A stretch of DNA of 64,000 nucleotides from Paracoccaceae bacterium (GCA_027489355.1 JAIXZY010000049.1:1-64000); one strand, 5' to 3'. Counted from the stretch's first letter, positions 19,783-29,584 are shown. Translations and numbers: made by a program. The notes: a model not told the origin generated them from the letters alone.

Positions 19783-20138
19783 CGCCCTTGCCGGCGCAGA
19801 TGCGCGCGATAGAGCAACGGCGCGGCGATCCGGCTGTAGGTCCAGCGGGCCACCGGCCGGATCACCGGCCAACCCGTGACGCGCGCCAGCCAGCGCCAAC
19901 CGGGCATCGCGGCCCATAGCGCGCGGAAGGCCGCCAGCCCTGACAGCACTTGCCCGTCCTGCCAGACATGCAGCTCGCGCGCGGCCTGATCTTCGGTCAG
20001 GCCCCAGTCCTCGGCCCGGTCCAGTGCATCGAAGCGGATCGGCAGCCCGCCCACCACCGCGCGACGGCGGTAGGCGTCGATCTCGAACCGGCAGACCGGG
20101 CAGGTGTCGTTGTAAAGGACGCGGGTTTCCTGGGTCAT
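19770..20138 (-). CDS. DUF393 thiol-oxidoreductase-like protein
   Basis: 122 residues of the DUF393/DCC family. The N-terminal VLYNDTCPVCRFEIDAYRRR has the C-x-x-C pair (Cys13, Cys16) of a thioredoxin-like active site, and the family H-V-x-x-x-x-G motif is present as ELHVWQDGQVLSGLAAFRALW. It is likely a cytoplasmic thiol-disulfide protein of unknown partner. It is convergent with the PRC gene, overlapping 13 nt. Confidence 0.85.
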   Translation of the reverse strand: MTQETRVLYNDTCPVCRFEIDAYRRRAVVGGLPIRFDALDRAEDWGLTEDQAARELHVWQDGQVLSGLAAFRALWAAMPGWRWLARVTGWPVIRPVARWTYSRIAAPLLYRAHLRRQGRQSQ

Positions 20139-20189
20139 GGCAGGAGGGTAGTCCGACGGCGACCGAAGTCAGGCGTCACTCCGCCGCAG

Positions 20190-21569
20190 TCAGACGCGGC
20201 GGCCCCACAGATCATACTCGCCCGCCTCGTCGACCTCGACCCTCAGGATATCGCCGGGCGTCAGGTCCTCGAACCCTTCGTCGATGAACAGGTTGCCGTC
20301 GATCTCGGGCGCGTCGGCCTTGGTGCGGCAGGTCGCGCCGTCCTCGTCGACTTCATCGACGATCACGTCCAGCACTTTTCCAACCTTTGCCGCGAGTTTC
20401 GCCGCGGAAATGGCTTGGGCTTTTTCCATGAAGCGATCAAACCGGTCCTGCATCACCTCTGGCGGCACATGGTCCGGCAGGTCATTCGACCGCGCGCCGG
20501 CGACGTTTTCGTACTGGAAGCAACCGACCCGATCCAGCTGCGCCTCGTCCAGCCAGTCCAGCAGGGTCTGGAACTCGGCCTCGGTCTCGCCCGGATAACC
20601 GACGATGAAGGTCGACCGCAGCGTCAGATCGGGGGCAATGGCGCGCCATGCCGCGATTTCGTCCAGCGTACGTGCCGCGGCCGCTGGGCGGGCCATGCGC
20701 TTCAGCGTGTCGGGATGGGCATGCTGGAACGGGATGTCGAGATAGGACAGGACCAGACCTTCCGCCATCAGCGGGATCAGGTCGCGGACATGGGGGTAGG
20801 GGTAGACGTAATGGAGCCGCACCCAGGCGCCCAGCCTGCCCATCTCGCGTGCAAGGTCGGTGATGTGGGCGCGCACCTCGCCACCCTTCCAGGGCGACAG
20901 GTCGTGCTTGCGGTCCACCCCGTAGGCCGAGGTGTCCTGGCTGATGACCAGAAGCTCTTTCACGCCGGCTTCGACCAGCTTCTCCGCTTCCCGCAACACG
21001 GCATGAGCCGGGCGGCTGACCAGACGGCCACGCATGTCGGGGATGATGCAGAACTTGCACTTGTGGTTGCAGCCCTCGGAGATCTTGAGGTAGCTGTAGT
21101 GCCGGGGCGTCAGCGACACGCCCGTTGCGGGCAGAAGGTCGATGAACGGATCGGGCGCGGGCGGGACCGCGGAATGCACCGCGTCCAGCACGCTTTCGTA
21201 CTGGTGCGGGCCGGTCACGGCCAGCACCTTCGGATGTGCGCCGGTGATATAGTCGGGCTCGGCACCCAGGCATCCCGTCACGATCACCCGTCCGTTTTCC
21301 TGCAAGGCCTCGCCGATCGCCTCCAGGCTTTCGGCCTTTGCGCTGTCCAGGAAACCGCAGGTGTTCACGATCACCGCATCCGCGCCCTTGTAGTCCGGGC
21401 TGATCGCATAGCCCTCGGCCCGAAGGCGCGTGAGAATGCGCTCGCTGTCCACCAGCGCCTTTGGACAGCCGAGGCTGACCATGCCGATGGTCGGCTGGCC
21501 CTCGCGACGGGTGTCGGGGACAAGGGCGTGGGCAAGATCGGGACGGAGGAGGGGCGGATTCTGGGACAT
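20190..21569 (-). CDS. rimO: ribosomal protein S12 methylthiotransferase
   Basis: RimO is a radical-SAM enzyme that adds a methylthio group to the conserved Asp of ribosomal protein S12. The 459 residues are full length. The N-terminal MTTase domain has Cys35, Cys71 and Cys100 for the auxiliary cluster ([32 protein letters not shown]). The radical-SAM motif is Cys167-x3-Cys171-x2-Cys174 ([14 protein letters not shown]). A C-terminal TRAM domain ends in [20 protein letters not shown] and LHYVYPYP distinguish RimO from MiaB. It stands alone, divergent from the AsmA gene. Confidence 0.95.
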   Translation of the reverse strand: MSQNPPLLRPDLAHALVPDTRREGQPTIGMVSLGCPKALVDSERILTRLRAEGYAISPDYKGADAVIVNTCGFLDSAKAESLEAIGEALQENGRVIVTGCLGAEPDYITGAHPKVLAVTGPHQYESVLDAVHSAVPPAPDPFIDLLPATGVSLTPRHYSYLKISEGCNHKCKFCIIPDMRGRLVSRPAHAVLREAEKLVEAGVKELLVISQDTSAYGVDRKHDLSPWKGGEVRAHITDLAREMGRLGAWVRLHYVYPYPHVRDLIPLMAEGLVLSYLDIPFQHAHPDTLKRMARPAAAARTLDEIAAWRAIAPDLTLRSTFIVGYPGETEAEFQTLLDWLDEAQLDRVGCFQYENVAGARSNDLPDHVPPEVMQDRFDRFMEKAQAISAAKLAAKVGKVLDVIVDEVDEDGATCRTKADAPEIDGNLFIDEGFEDLTPGDILRVEVDEAGEYDLWGRRV

Positions 21570-21723
21570 GGCTTCGCCCTATACAGCGCCGCGCCGCATC
21601 GCGAAAGCCCGGGGCCGCCCGACCCTCTCGGCCATTTGATGCCAGTCCGGTCCCCCCGACTTGGCAAGCAGCCGCGCGGGGGCATAAGCTTTCGGCAAAA
21701 CAAGAAAATCCGAGGAGTTGAGC

Positions 21724-23730
21724 ATGCGCTGGATCATCGGGGTCGCGGTTTCCCTTGCCGTGCTGGTCGTCCTCGGCGCCGGTCTGATGGCGATGGTCCC
21801 GTCCGAGCGGGTCGCGCAGGCCCTGTCGGCCCAGTTCGAGTCGATGACCGGCCGCAAGATGCAGTTGCAGGGCGAGATTTCGCCTCGGCTGTGGCCTTCG
21901 CTTGGCATATCGACCGGGCCGGTCAGCATCGAGAACGCCGACTGGGCGGAAAGCGGCGCACCGCTGTTCCAGGCGCAGGGCCTGTCGATCGATGTGAACT
22001 TCGGCGCGCTGTTCGGAGGGGATGTGCGCATCCTGGGCCTTGCTGCGGACCGGCCCGAGATCAACCTTGAACGCAATCCCGAGGGGCAGGCCAACTGGGT
22101 CTTCGCCGGCAGCGCCGAGGGCGGCGCGGGGTCGGTTCCGGCCCCGGCGACGGGCTTCACGCTGGACAAAGGCACGATCACCGGTGGCAGCATCCGTTAC
22201 ACCGACCGCCAGTCGGGTCGCAGCATTGCGCTGGAAGACGTGGATGCAACGCTGGCGATCCCGGATTATTCCGGTCCCTTCGAGCTGACGGCCTCCGGGC
22301 TGGCGGGCGGGCAACCGGTGACGCTTGACCTGTCGGGCGGGGCGTTCTCTGCCTTCGCGCTGGGCCGGGTGGTACCTGTCACCGTGGCCCTGGGCGCCGG
22401 CGGATCGCGCATCGGCTTCGACGGACGCGGCGGCTATGCGCCCCTGGCGGCCGAAGGCGCGCTTGATGCCGATCTGTCGGACCTGCCCGCGCTGGGTGCG
22501 CTGACGGGGGCAGAGCTTTCCCGTCCCGGCCCGGGCCTTGGCCAGGACAAGCTTCAGCTTTCCGGCACGCTGACCCTGGATGGCACCGGAGCCGCCTTCC
22601 TGCGCGGGGCCGAGATCGTGGCGGATCAGAACCGGCTGACGGGCGACCTTGACCTGCTTCCCGGCGAGGCGCGACCGCTGCTGAAGGGCACGCTTGCCGC
22701 CGGTCCGGTGGTGATCGGCAGCGGCCCCGATGGCGGAATGGGCGGCGGTCAGGCGGGCGGGATGGGGGCCGCGGGCTGGCCCGAGGGCGAGATCGACGTC
22801 AGCGCCCTGGGGGCGTTGGACGCCGAGGTGGCCTTCGGGGCACCGTCGGTGGACCTGGGCGTCGTCAAGCTGGGGCAGACCCGCGCCCTTGTCACCATCG
22901 ACCGGTCGCGCGCGGTCATCGACATCCGCGAGATGCAGGCCTACGAGGGTCAGGTTTCCGGGGATTTCGTCGTCAACGGCCGTGGCGGGCTGTCGGTTGG
23001 CGGGCGCCTGACCTTCGCGGGGCTCAGGACGCAGCCCTTGCTGATGGACCTTGCGGGCTGGGATCGCCTGGTCTCGACCGGCGATTTCGACCTGGAGTTC
23101 CTGGGCGTCGGCAACTCGATCGACGCGATCATGAAAAGCCTGAAGGGCAAGGGCGCGCTTGAGCTGGGCCAAGGCGAGTTGCGCGGGCTGGACATCGGCG
23201 GAATGCTGACCAACCTGGACCTCAACTATGTGGGCGAGGGGCAGAAGACCATCTTCGACGGCCTTGCCGGCACCTTCACCATCGCCGACGGCGTATTGAG
23301 CAATCCCGACCTCAAGCTCGTGGCACCCTATGTTACCGCCTCGGGCCAGGGCGAGCTTGGCTTGGGCGAGCGGACCCTGAACTACCGCCTGCGGCCCACC
23401 GCCCTTGCGGCCGAGGACGGCAGCGGCGGCGTCATGGTCCCCTTGCTGATCAGCGGACCCTGGGCCGATCCGAAATTCCGCCTCGATCTTGAATCCATCG
23501 CCCGCGAGAAGATGGAGGCCGAGGCCAAGGCCGCCGCCGCGCGGCTGGAAGAGCAGGCCAAGGCCGCGGAGGCCGCCGCAAAGGCGGAACTCGAACAGCG
23601 GCTGAAAGAGGAGCTGGGCATCGAGGTCGCGCCCAGCGACAGCACCGGTCAGGCGTCGGGAGGTACGGCGACCCAAGCGCTGGAAGAACAGGCCATCAAG
23701 GCGCTGGAAGACATCCTCAAGGGCAACTGA
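21724..23730 (+). CDS. AsmA family protein
   Basis: 668 residues. A single N-terminal membrane anchor (4-22) is followed by the AsmA N-terminal repeat (MTGRKMQLQGEISPRLWPSLGISTG, about 41-65) and a long beta-rich periplasmic part, ending with the AsmA_2-type domain (LNYVGEGQKTIFDGLAGTFTIADG, LVAPYVTASGQGELGLGERTLNYRLRP) and a coiled-coil Ala/Glu-rich tail (about 600-640). AsmA-like proteins are thought to move phospholipid between membranes. The ATG at 21724 has GAGGAG six nt upstream; a TTG two codons earlier is less likely. It shares a bidirectional terminator with gcrA. Confidence 0.9.
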   Translation: MRWIIGVAVSLAVLVVLGAGLMAMVPSERVAQALSAQFESMTGRKMQLQGEISPRLWPSLGISTGPVSIENADWAESGAPLFQAQGLSIDVNFGALFGGDVRILGLAADRPEINLERNPEGQANWVFAGSAEGGAGSVPAPATGFTLDKGTITGGSIRYTDRQSGRSIALEDVDATLAIPDYSGPFELTASGLAGGQPVTLDLSGGAFSAFALGRVVPVTVALGAGGSRIGFDGRGGYAPLAAEGALDADLSDLPALGALTGAELSRPGPGLGQDKLQLSGTLTLDGTGAAFLRGAEIVADQNRLTGDLDLLPGEARPLLKGTLAAGPVVIGSGPDGGMGGGQAGGMGAAGWPEGEIDVSALGALDAEVAFGAPSVDLGVVKLGQTRALVTIDRSRAVIDIREMQAYEGQVSGDFVVNGRGGLSVGGRLTFAGLRTQPLLMDLAGWDRLVSTGDFDLEFLGVGNSIDAIMKSLKGKGALELGQGELRGLDIGGMLTNLDLNYVGEGQKTIFDGLAGTFTIADGVLSNPDLKLVAPYVTASGQGELGLGERTLNYRLRPTALAAEDGSGGVMVPLLISGPWADPKFRLDLESIAREKMEAEAKAAAARLEEQAKAAEAAAKAELEQRLKEELGIEVAPSDSTGQASGGTATQALEEQAIKALEDILKGN

Positions 23731-23735
23731 CCCAT

Positions 23736-23772
23736 GAAAAAGCCGGGGCGCGCGCACGCTGGCCCCGGCTTT
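23736..23772. terminator. bidirectional terminator between the AsmA gene and gcrA
   Basis: AAAAAGCCGGGG and CCCCGGCTTT arms around a 14-nt loop, with A-run on the left and T-run on the right, so it can act for both convergent genes. It starts 6 nt after the AsmA stop and ends 20 nt before the gcrA stop. Confidence 0.8.
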
Positions 23773-23791
23773 CCCGACTGTTGCGGTCGTC

Positions 23792-24412
23792 CTAGCGGCG
23801 ACGGTCGCGCCGCGCGCTCATCGGTTGGAAGGCGACGCCGACATGGGCCTCGCAATAGGGCTTGCCCGGAAGGCTGGGCAGGCCGCAGAACCAGAAATCC
23901 TCGGTCGCCGGGTCACCGATCGGCCATTTGCAGGTCCGTTCCGTCAGCTCCATCAGCGTCAGCTTGCGCGCGCGCTTCTCGACCTCGCGCACCGAGGCCA
24001 GGGCCTCGGGGCTGATCTCGTTCAGGCTGGGTTGCGGCGGCAGCGGCTGTCCCGCCGGAATGATCGCCTTGCGCACCGGCAGGGGCGTCACGTTCGACGA
24101 CGCGGGCGCCGCTGCGCTGGCGGTTGCGGCCGCAGGGGCTGCCGGGCGTGGCGGTTCGGCGCGCGGCGCGCTGGCGGCTGGTTCGGGCCGCGGCGCGGGC
24201 TCGGGCTTGGCCACCGCTGCGGCGGCCGGCGCGGGCGTGCCCTCGTCCTCGTCCTCCTTACCGCCGACGCGGTTGGACAGGCCCAGGCGGTGCACCTTGC
24301 CGATGACCGCGTTGCGGGTCACGCCACCCAGTTCCTTGGCGATCTGGCTGGCCGACTGGCCCTCGTTCCACATGCGCTTGAGCGTCTCGACGCGCTCGTC
24401 CGTCCAGGACAT
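23792..24412 (-). CDS. gcrA: GcrA cell cycle regulator
   Basis: GcrA binds sigma-70 RNA polymerase at CcrM-methylated promoters and controls the alphaproteobacterial cell cycle. The 206-residue product starts at MSWTDERVETLKRMWNEG with a helix-turn-helix (1-48: ASQIAKELG and TRNAVIGKVHRLGLSNR), then a long Ala/Pro linker (about 60-130), then the sigma-binding C-terminal part with CKWPIGDP, DFWFCG and PYCEAH. The start at 24412 removes 11 non-conserved codons. Its presence is a strong sign of an alphaproteobacterium. Confidence 0.95.
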   Translation of the reverse strand: MSWTDERVETLKRMWNEGQSASQIAKELGGVTRNAVIGKVHRLGLSNRVGGKEDEDEGTPAPAAAAVAKPEPAPRPEPAASAPRAEPPRPAAPAAATASAAAPASSNVTPLPVRKAIIPAGQPLPPQPSLNEISPEALASVREVEKRARKLTLMELTERTCKWPIGDPATEDFWFCGLPSLPGKPYCEAHVGVAFQPMSARRDRRR

Positions 24413-24529
24413 CCCGATCTCCGCCTGTCTTGATTGCCGGGCCATACTATCCGTCCGGGGCAGGGGGCCGCAAGGGTGGCGCGCGCGAAAGGCCTTCGGG
24501 CCGGATCGGCAGTGCCGCCGAACGGCCTG

Positions 24530-25456
24530 TCATATGCGCAGGGCGCGCGCCTCGGCGTTGCGCACGATGGGAAAAGCCGCCCGCCGCCGGCGGAGCTCCT
24601 CCTCGGAGACCACCGCCGTCACCCCCGCCCGCTCGGCGGTGGAGAGGGCGGACAACCCCGCCTCGCCAGGATGGAAGCTTTCCGACAGCGCCCCTTCGGC
24701 CAGCAGCACCTCGTGCCGGTCGCAGAGCAGCGTCACATACTCCACCCCCGCCTCGGGCACTACCATCCGCGCCCCCCGGTCATCGACCAGCGCCTGCGCC
24801 GCGACCAGCACCCGATCCTCGCCGAAATAGACCTCGGCCCGCCAGTCGTCGATCAGCATCCGCTGCTGGGGCGAGACGCGCAGCGCCCGCTGGTTGCCCA
24901 CGCTGCCCGCCGCGAACTCTACCGGGCGCAGGGCCGGATGCGCCAGAAGCGCCAGCGTCGGGACCCGCCGCCTCCCGACCCAGAGCAGCGGACGCGAGCC
25001 GTTTGACAGCGTCGTCACCACGTCGCCCGCGGCCAGTGTCTCGACCGCGCGCGGCCCGTCCGGCGTGTCGATGACCGTGCCGGCGGCATAGGCCGCCAGG
25101 GTCTCGGCCCGGTCCGACGCATCGGCAGGCGCAAGCGCCTCGTCCCAGCTTCCGGCCAGCGCGACCGCCGCCGCCCTGAGCCCCAGCCGCACGAGGAAAA
25201 GGCCTGCGCGCCCTGGCACCGGTTCGACCGCGACGCGGAGGCCCGCGGCATGGGTGATCCCGGCCAGTTCGACAGGCTCGGCCAGGTTCAGCCCGTCCGT
25301 CGCGACGTCAAGCCCGAGGTGCCGGAGCTCTGCCCCCGCAGCCAGCGAGGCCGCCTCCCCGGCCAGCCGCACGGCCCAGCCCCGGCCCGACGTCATCGGG
25401 GGCAGCAGCACCTGGTCAAGCGCATAGACGCCGACAGTGATGCGTTCCGCAACCAT
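24530..25456 (-). CDS. Hint-domain (Hint_2) protein
   Basis: 308 residues. The C-terminal half carries a Hint (hedgehog/intein) domain: AAGTVIDTPDGPRAVETLAAGDVV, then RPLLWVGRRRV, LRVSPQQRMLIDDW and HEVLLAEGALSESFHPG, as in the Rhodobacteraceae Hint_2 proteins. Inteins use a Cys or Ser at the Hint N-terminus; here the matching position in AAGTVI is not Cys, so self-splicing is doubtful. The N-terminal ~115 residues are beta-rich and unassigned. Such proteins often accompany secreted calcium-binding proteins, but none is adjacent here. Confidence 0.8.
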   Translation of the reverse strand: MVAERITVGVYALDQVLLPPMTSGRGWAVRLAGEAASLAAGAELRHLGLDVATDGLNLAEPVELAGITHAAGLRVAVEPVPGRAGLFLVRLGLRAAAVALAGSWDEALAPADASDRAETLAAYAAGTVIDTPDGPRAVETLAAGDVVTTLSNGSRPLLWVGRRRVPTLALLAHPALRPVEFAAGSVGNQRALRVSPQQRMLIDDWRAEVYFGEDRVLVAAQALVDDRGARMVVPEAGVEYVTLLCDRHEVLLAEGALSESFHPGEAGLSALSTAERAGVTAVVSEEELRRRRAAFPIVRNAEARALRI

Positions 25457-25776
25457 GTCCGCCCGAATCCCCGGTATCCTGTCGCCCTTCCCCGATGCGC
25501 GCCCCGCAGCACCATCCTGCCTTGCCAGCCTTTACAGGTCATTTCCAGCGAAAACGGCGCGCGACTGCAGCCCGCGATTCCGCTTTACCAGACCGAGACT
25601 TCCCGCTATGCGACCCGTATGACCGCAGGAACCCGCCACCGCTTCGCCTCGCGCCGACGCCGCAGCGTCTGACGCCCCGTCCTGCCGTCCGGCACGCTTG
25701 CGTGCCACCCATTCCCCAAGTTGACATGCCCCATGCCGTCAGGCACCCATTGGCTTTCACTCCAAGGACCCAACCC
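25457..25776. promoter_or_regulatory. leader region of argD with hairpin
   Basis: A 320-nt gap between the divergent Hint-domain gene and argD. The argD frame stays open back to 25495, but the residues are not conserved-looking. A perfect hairpin GGCACGCTTGCGTGCC lies at 25691-25706, and a TTGACA hexamer at 25721-25726 could be a -35 box, though the -10 at the right distance is poor. I see no small gene here. Promoter assignment is weak. Confidence 0.35.
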
Positions 25777-26967
25777 ATGATCCCGTCCGTCCTGCCGACC
25801 TACAACCGCGCCCCCCTTTCCTTCGTGAAGGGCGAGGGGAGCTGGCTTCAGGCCGAGGACGGCCGCCGATACCTCGACCTCGGCTCGGGCATCGCGGTGA
25901 ACGCCCTGGGACATGCCCACCCCGCGCTGGTGCAGACGCTGACGGACCAGGCACAGAAGCTCTGGCACGTGTCGAACGTCTACACGATCCCCGAGCAGGA
26001 GCGGCTGGCGAAACTGCTGACCGACACCACTTTCGCCGACACGGTGTTCTTCACCAACTCCGGCACCGAGACGGCCGAGCTGGCGATCAAGATGGCCCGC
26101 AAGTTCCATTACGAGGCTGGCCACCCCGAGCGCACCGAGATCGTCACCTTCGAGGGCGCCTTCCACGGGCGGTCCACCGGCGCCATCGCGGCGGCCGGGT
26201 CGGAGAAGATGGTCAAGGGCTTCGGCCCGCTGATGCCGGGCTTCGTCCACCTGAAATGGCCCACCTCCGACGCCGATCACGCCGCCATCCGCGCCGCGAT
26301 CACCGACAAGACCTGTGCCGTCATGATCGAGCCGATCCAGGGCGAGGGCGGGATCCGCGTCGTCCCGGACCAGTGCCTGAAGGGCCTGCGCGACCTCTGC
26401 GACCAGACCGGCACGCTTCTGATCTTCGACGAGGTGCAATGTGGCATGGGGCGCACCGGCCGGCTGTTCGCGCATGAATGGGCGGGCGTGCCCCCCGATA
26501 TCATGATGGTCGCCAAGGGCATCGGCGGCGGCTTCCCCCTGGGCGCCGTCCTCGCCACCGAACGCGCGGCCTCGGGCATGACGGCGGGCACGCACGGCTC
26601 CACCTACGGCGGCAACCCGCTTGGCTGCGCGGTCGGGGCCAAGGTCGTCGAGCTGATCTCCGACCCCGCCTTCCTGGCCGAGGTCGCCCGCAAGGGCGCG
26701 CTGCTGCGCCAGGGGCTCGAGTCCCTCGTCGCCCGCCATCCCCAGGTGTTCGAGGCCGTCCGCGGCGAGGGCCTGATGCTGGGCCTGAAATGCAAGCCGG
26801 CGCCTGCCGACGTGGTCAAGGCCGGCTACGAGGCCGGTGTCCTGACGGTGGCCGCCGCCGACAACGTGCTGCGCCTTCTGCCGGCGCTGAACATTCCCGA
26901 CGCCGATATTGCCGAGGCGCTGACCCGTCTCGACCAAGCGGCCACCCATCTGGAAACGTCCGCCTGA
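25777..26967 (+). CDS. argD: acetylornithine aminotransferase
   Basis: A PLP-dependent class III aminotransferase making N-acetylornithine from its semialdehyde in arginine synthesis (often also used for succinyl-diaminopimelate). The 396 residues are full length. Motifs: [14 protein letters not shown]-like [39 protein letters not shown] (PLP-ring Asp) and [16 protein letters not shown] with the Schiff-base Lys, then [13 protein letters not shown]. The ATG at 25777 follows AAGGACCC. argF follows after a 77-nt gap containing a hairpin repeat, which fits an arginine operon. Confidence 0.94.
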   Translation: MIPSVLPTYNRAPLSFVKGEGSWLQAEDGRRYLDLGSGIAVNALGHAHPALVQTLTDQAQKLWHVSNVYTIPEQERLAKLLTDTTFADTVFFTNSGTETAELAIKMARKFHYEAGHPERTEIVTFEGAFHGRSTGAIAAAGSEKMVKGFGPLMPGFVHLKWPTSDADHAAIRAAITDKTCAVMIEPIQGEGGIRVVPDQCLKGLRDLCDQTGTLLIFDEVQCGMGRTGRLFAHEWAGVPPDIMMVAKGIGGGFPLGAVLATERAASGMTAGTHGSTYGGNPLGCAVGAKVVELISDPAFLAEVARKGALLRQGLESLVARHPQVFEAVRGEGLMLGLKCKPAPADVVKAGYEAGVLTVAAADNVLRLLPALNIPDADIAEALTRLDQAATHLETSA

Positions 26968-26980
26968 CTTGCTCTTTTCC

Positions 26981-27019
26981 GAAATACTCCACGGGGGTCC
27001 GGGGGTGTGAAACCCCCGG
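26981..27019 (+). repeat. GAAATACTCC...GGGGGT leader hairpin, copy 1
   Basis: GAAATACTCC (26981-26990) is followed by an 8-bp stem CCGGGGGT / ACCCCCGG with a GTGAA loop (26999-27019). It lies between argD and argF. A near copy stands at 53281-53319 before the enolase-superfamily gene, and weaker relatives of the GAAATAYYCC part occur near 35640 and 38540. It could be an intercistronic attenuator or RNA-processing site; the family is unnamed as far as I know. Confidence 0.65.
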
Positions 27020-27044
27020 CCGCCGCCAGCAAAAGCAAAGCGAC

Positions 27045-27971
27045 ATGAACCACTTCCTCGACATCCACAAGACCGACCCGGCCGAGCTTCGGGCCATGAT
27101 CAACAACGCCCAGGCGATGAAGACCGCGCGCAACGGCCGCCCCAAGGGCGCCCCGGACGACGACACGCCGCTCAAGGGCCGCATGGTCGCGCTGATCTTC
27201 GAGAAACCCTCGACCCGCACCCGCGTCAGCTTCGACGTGGGGGTCCGCCAGATGGGCGGCGAGACCATGGTCCTGTCCGGCAAGGAAATGCAGCTTGGTC
27301 ACGGCGAGACCATCGCCGACACCGCGCGCGTGTTGTCGCGCTATGTCGACCTGATCATGATCCGCACCTTCGAGGAAGCGACGCTGCTGGAGATGGCCGA
27401 ACACGCCACCGTCCCCGTCATCAATGGCCTGACGAACCGCACCCACCCCTGCCAGATCATGGCCGACGTCATGACCTACGAGGAACACCGCGGGCCCATC
27501 GCCGGCAAGAAGGTGGTCTGGTGCGGCGACGGCAACAACGTCGCGGCCTCGTTCCTGCACGCCGCCGGGCAGTTCGGCTTCGACTTCACCTTCACCGGCC
27601 CCGAAACGCTTGATCCGGAAGACAAGTTCGTCCAGTTCGCCCGTGAGAAGGGATCGAAGATCACCATCCAGCGCGACCCCTTCACCGCAGTCGAAGGGGC
27701 CGACCTTGTGGTCACCGACACCTGGGTCTCGATGCACGACCCGGAGTCCGCAAAGGAACGCCGCCACAACCAGCTGCGGCCCTATCAGGTGAACGAACAG
27801 CTCATGTCCCGCGCCAAGCCCGACAGCCTGTTCATGCACTGCCTGCCCGCCCACCGGAATGACGAGGCGACAAGCGCCGTAATGGACGGCCCGCATTCGG
27901 TCATCTTCGACGAGGCCGAGAACCGCCTGCACGCGCAAAAGGCGATCATGCGCTGGTGCCTCGGGGTCTGA
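27045..27971 (+). CDS. argF: ornithine carbamoyltransferase
   Basis: Makes citrulline from ornithine and carbamoyl phosphate. The 308 residues are full length. The carbamoyl-phosphate site FEKPSTRTR and the HPCQ motif ([11 protein letters not shown]) are intact, the ornithine site is DTWVSMHD, and [10 protein letters not shown] carries the reactive Cys near the C-terminus. It directly follows argD, so the pair forms an arginine-synthesis unit; CarB at the left of the window provides its co-substrate. A GC-rich hairpin after 27990 may end transcription. Confidence 0.96.
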   Translation: MNHFLDIHKTDPAELRAMINNAQAMKTARNGRPKGAPDDDTPLKGRMVALIFEKPSTRTRVSFDVGVRQMGGETMVLSGKEMQLGHGETIADTARVLSRYVDLIMIRTFEEATLLEMAEHATVPVINGLTNRTHPCQIMADVMTYEEHRGPIAGKKVVWCGDGNNVAASFLHAAGQFGFDFTFTGPETLDPEDKFVQFAREKGSKITIQRDPFTAVEGADLVVTDTWVSMHDPESAKERRHNQLRPYQVNEQLMSRAKPDSLFMHCLPAHRNDEATSAVMDGPHSVIFDEAENRLHAQKAIMRWCLGV

Positions 27972-28053
27972 CCCGGGGCTGAAGCGTCCAACCCGCGCCT
28001 CCCCTCCCCCTCCGTGGCGAGGGGATGGGGGTGGGGGGCAACCGCAGGGTCGA

Positions 28054-28623
28054 TCACCCCACCCGGTGCTTGAGCACCACCGGCAGCACCAGGTCCTCCT
28101 CATCTTCCAGATGCCGGATCAGCTGCCGCTCAAATGCCCCAAGTTCTGCAAGGAACCGTCCTGCTGCGTCGCGCCGCGCGGCATCCACCGTCTCTCCCAG
28201 GACCGCATTCGCCCCGCTTGCGAAGCGGTCGATCAGCCCGTGCAGCGTGTGGTGATCGGCGTCCAGCATGTCGAAGCCGCGAGCGATGCGCGGCTCAAGC
28301 CGGGCCAGTTCGGGGAAGTAGACCTCATCCTCGATCTGGTGGTGCCCCATCAGATCGCCGATCAGCCGAGAGCCCAGCCGCGACAGCCGGGGCGCGTAGG
28401 CCTCGGCTGCGATCTGGCCGTCCAGAAGCCTGCGCGTCTCTGCCCCAAGCGTCTCCAGCACGCGCCGGAATGCAAGGTGCCGCTCCAGCCAAAAGGCGGC
28501 GAGGCCGTTGAAATCCCGATGCTCCGCCCAGACCTCGCGCGGGTGTTCGGCCAGGATCAGCCGGAACTCCTCGGGCAGTGCGGCGCGGTCGGCGAGGGTC
28601 AGAGCAGGAGGCACGATGTCCAT
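28054..28623 (-). CDS. hemerythrin HHE-domain protein
   Basis: 189 residues, all-helical. A hemerythrin cation-binding domain is suggested by EHRDFNGLAAFWLERHLAFRR, MGHHQIEDEVYFPELARL, DADHHTLHGLIDRF and QLIRHLEDEEDLVLPVVLKH, whose His and Glu residues would hold a di-iron site for oxygen, NO or iron handling. The start at 28623 (MDIVPPALTL) is chosen over an upstream Met whose extension is basic and unlike the family. It is divergent from the ArsR-type regulator gene. Confidence 0.85.
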   Translation of the reverse strand: MDIVPPALTLADRAALPEEFRLILAEHPREVWAEHRDFNGLAAFWLERHLAFRRVLETLGAETRRLLDGQIAAEAYAPRLSRLGSRLIGDLMGHHQIEDEVYFPELARLEPRIARGFDMLDADHHTLHGLIDRFASGANAVLGETVDAARRDAAGRFLAELGAFERQLIRHLEDEEDLVLPVVLKHRVG

Positions 28624-28718
28624 CGCTCGTTTCTGCCATCCGGGACGTGTCCGCACAATCCGGACTGTCATTCGCCAAAATGGTTGATCGACAGTGCGCC
28701 TCGTGATAATTCATCCAT

Positions 28719-29087
28719 ATGGTTGAACGAATCGACGCAGACCCCGCACCTGACGCCCAAGGCGATCCGCTGTCCCTGACGCTCAAGGCAGCCGGCGACC
28801 CCACGCGGCGGGCGATCCTGACGCATCTGGCGCAGGAAGGCCCCGCCCGTGTGACGGATATCGCCGCGCGCTTCGACATGAGCCTGAATGCCGTGTCGAA
28901 GCACATCATGGTGCTGGAGAAAGCCGGTCTGGTCACCCGCCGGACCAAATGGCGCGAACACCTGATCGAGGTGAACCTTGCGCCCCTGACCCTTGCCTTC
29001 CACTGGTTCAAGGACCTGCGGTCGGTCTGGGAGCTTCGGCTCGATGCCCTGGAAGCCCATTTCGCAAAGGACAAGACCGATGACTGA
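28719..29087 (+). CDS. ArsR-family transcriptional regulator
   Basis: A 122-residue winged helix protein: LKAAGDPTRRAILTHLAQEGPARVTDIAARFDMSLNAVSKHIMVLEKAGLVTRR is the ArsR/SdpR DNA-binding core (about 22-75). There is no Cys metal site, so it is of the non-metal type that is usually paired with an SRPBCC (AHSA1) gene, as here: the next gene overlaps by 8 nt. It is divergent from hemerythrin across 95 nt where its own operator probably lies (two TGGTTGAWCG repeats near 28683 and 28722 are candidates). Confidence 0.9.
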   Translation: MVERIDADPAPDAQGDPLSLTLKAAGDPTRRAILTHLAQEGPARVTDIAARFDMSLNAVSKHIMVLEKAGLVTRRTKWREHLIEVNLAPLTLAFHWFKDLRSVWELRLDALEAHFAKDKTDD

Positions 29088-29511
29088 CCTGACTCTTTCG
29101 CTGACCCGCATGCTCCACGCCAGCCCGAAGGCCGTCTACGATGCCTGGCTGGACCCTGCGACCATTTCCCGGTTCATGGCCGGCGGTGCCGACCAGCGCG
29201 TGACCGAGGCGAAGACCGACCCCCGCGTCGGCGGCCGCTTCCGCATCGTGATGACCTCGGACCGGGACATCGCGCACGAAGGCGTCTACAAGGACCTCGT
29301 CCCGCATTCCCTGATCCGCTTCACCTGGGAAAGCCCTTATTCCCCCGCCGACAGCGAGGTGACGATCCGCCTGACCCCGGTGGACGGGGGAACCGAACTT
29401 GCGCTCAGCCAGGTCCGGTTCCTGTCCGAATCTGCCCGTGACGGGCACAGGGGCGGATGGACCCACATCCTTGAGCGGCTCGATGCCACCCTGCAGTCGG
29501 CGCCTGCATGA
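29080..29511 (+). CDS. SRPBCC (AHSA1-like) protein
   Basis: A 143-residue START/Bet v1-fold protein of the Aha1-homology type, with a ligand-binding cavity. Motifs: LHASPKAVYDAWLDPATISRFM, TDPRVGGRFRIVM, HEGVYKDLVPHSLIRFTW and the C-terminal GWTHILERLDATL helix. The 8-nt overlap with the ArsR gene is the common ArsR-SRPBCC pair, in which the partner may sense or bind a small hydrophobic molecule (inference). The ATG is at 29080. Confidence 0.88.
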   Translation: MTDLTLSLTRMLHASPKAVYDAWLDPATISRFMAGGADQRVTEAKTDPRVGGRFRIVMTSDRDIAHEGVYKDLVPHSLIRFTWESPYSPADSEVTIRLTPVDGGTELALSQVRFLSESARDGHRGGWTHILERLDATLQSAPA

Positions 29512-29584
29512 CCGCACGGGCGGGACGCCCCTTGGCAATCCCGCCCGCTTCCGCCACCTTGGCCAAAAATCCAAGGAGGCCCCC

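Noticed and set aside
20482-23757. Open minus-strand frame of about 1,090 codons opposite the AsmA gene and overlapping rimO
   Set aside because: The product is compositionally odd and conflicts with the well-supported AsmA and RimO genes.
25495-25776. Upstream in-frame extension of argD (94 codons)
   Set aside because: The residues are Pro/Arg-rich and unlike any aminotransferase N-terminus; the ATG at 25777 has a ribosome site and begins the conserved protein.
27985-28045. C/G-rich stretch after argF as a structured RNA
   Set aside because: It can fold into a CCCCTCC / GGGGATGGGGG hairpin, but the pairing is loose and is most simply weak terminator sequence between convergent genes.
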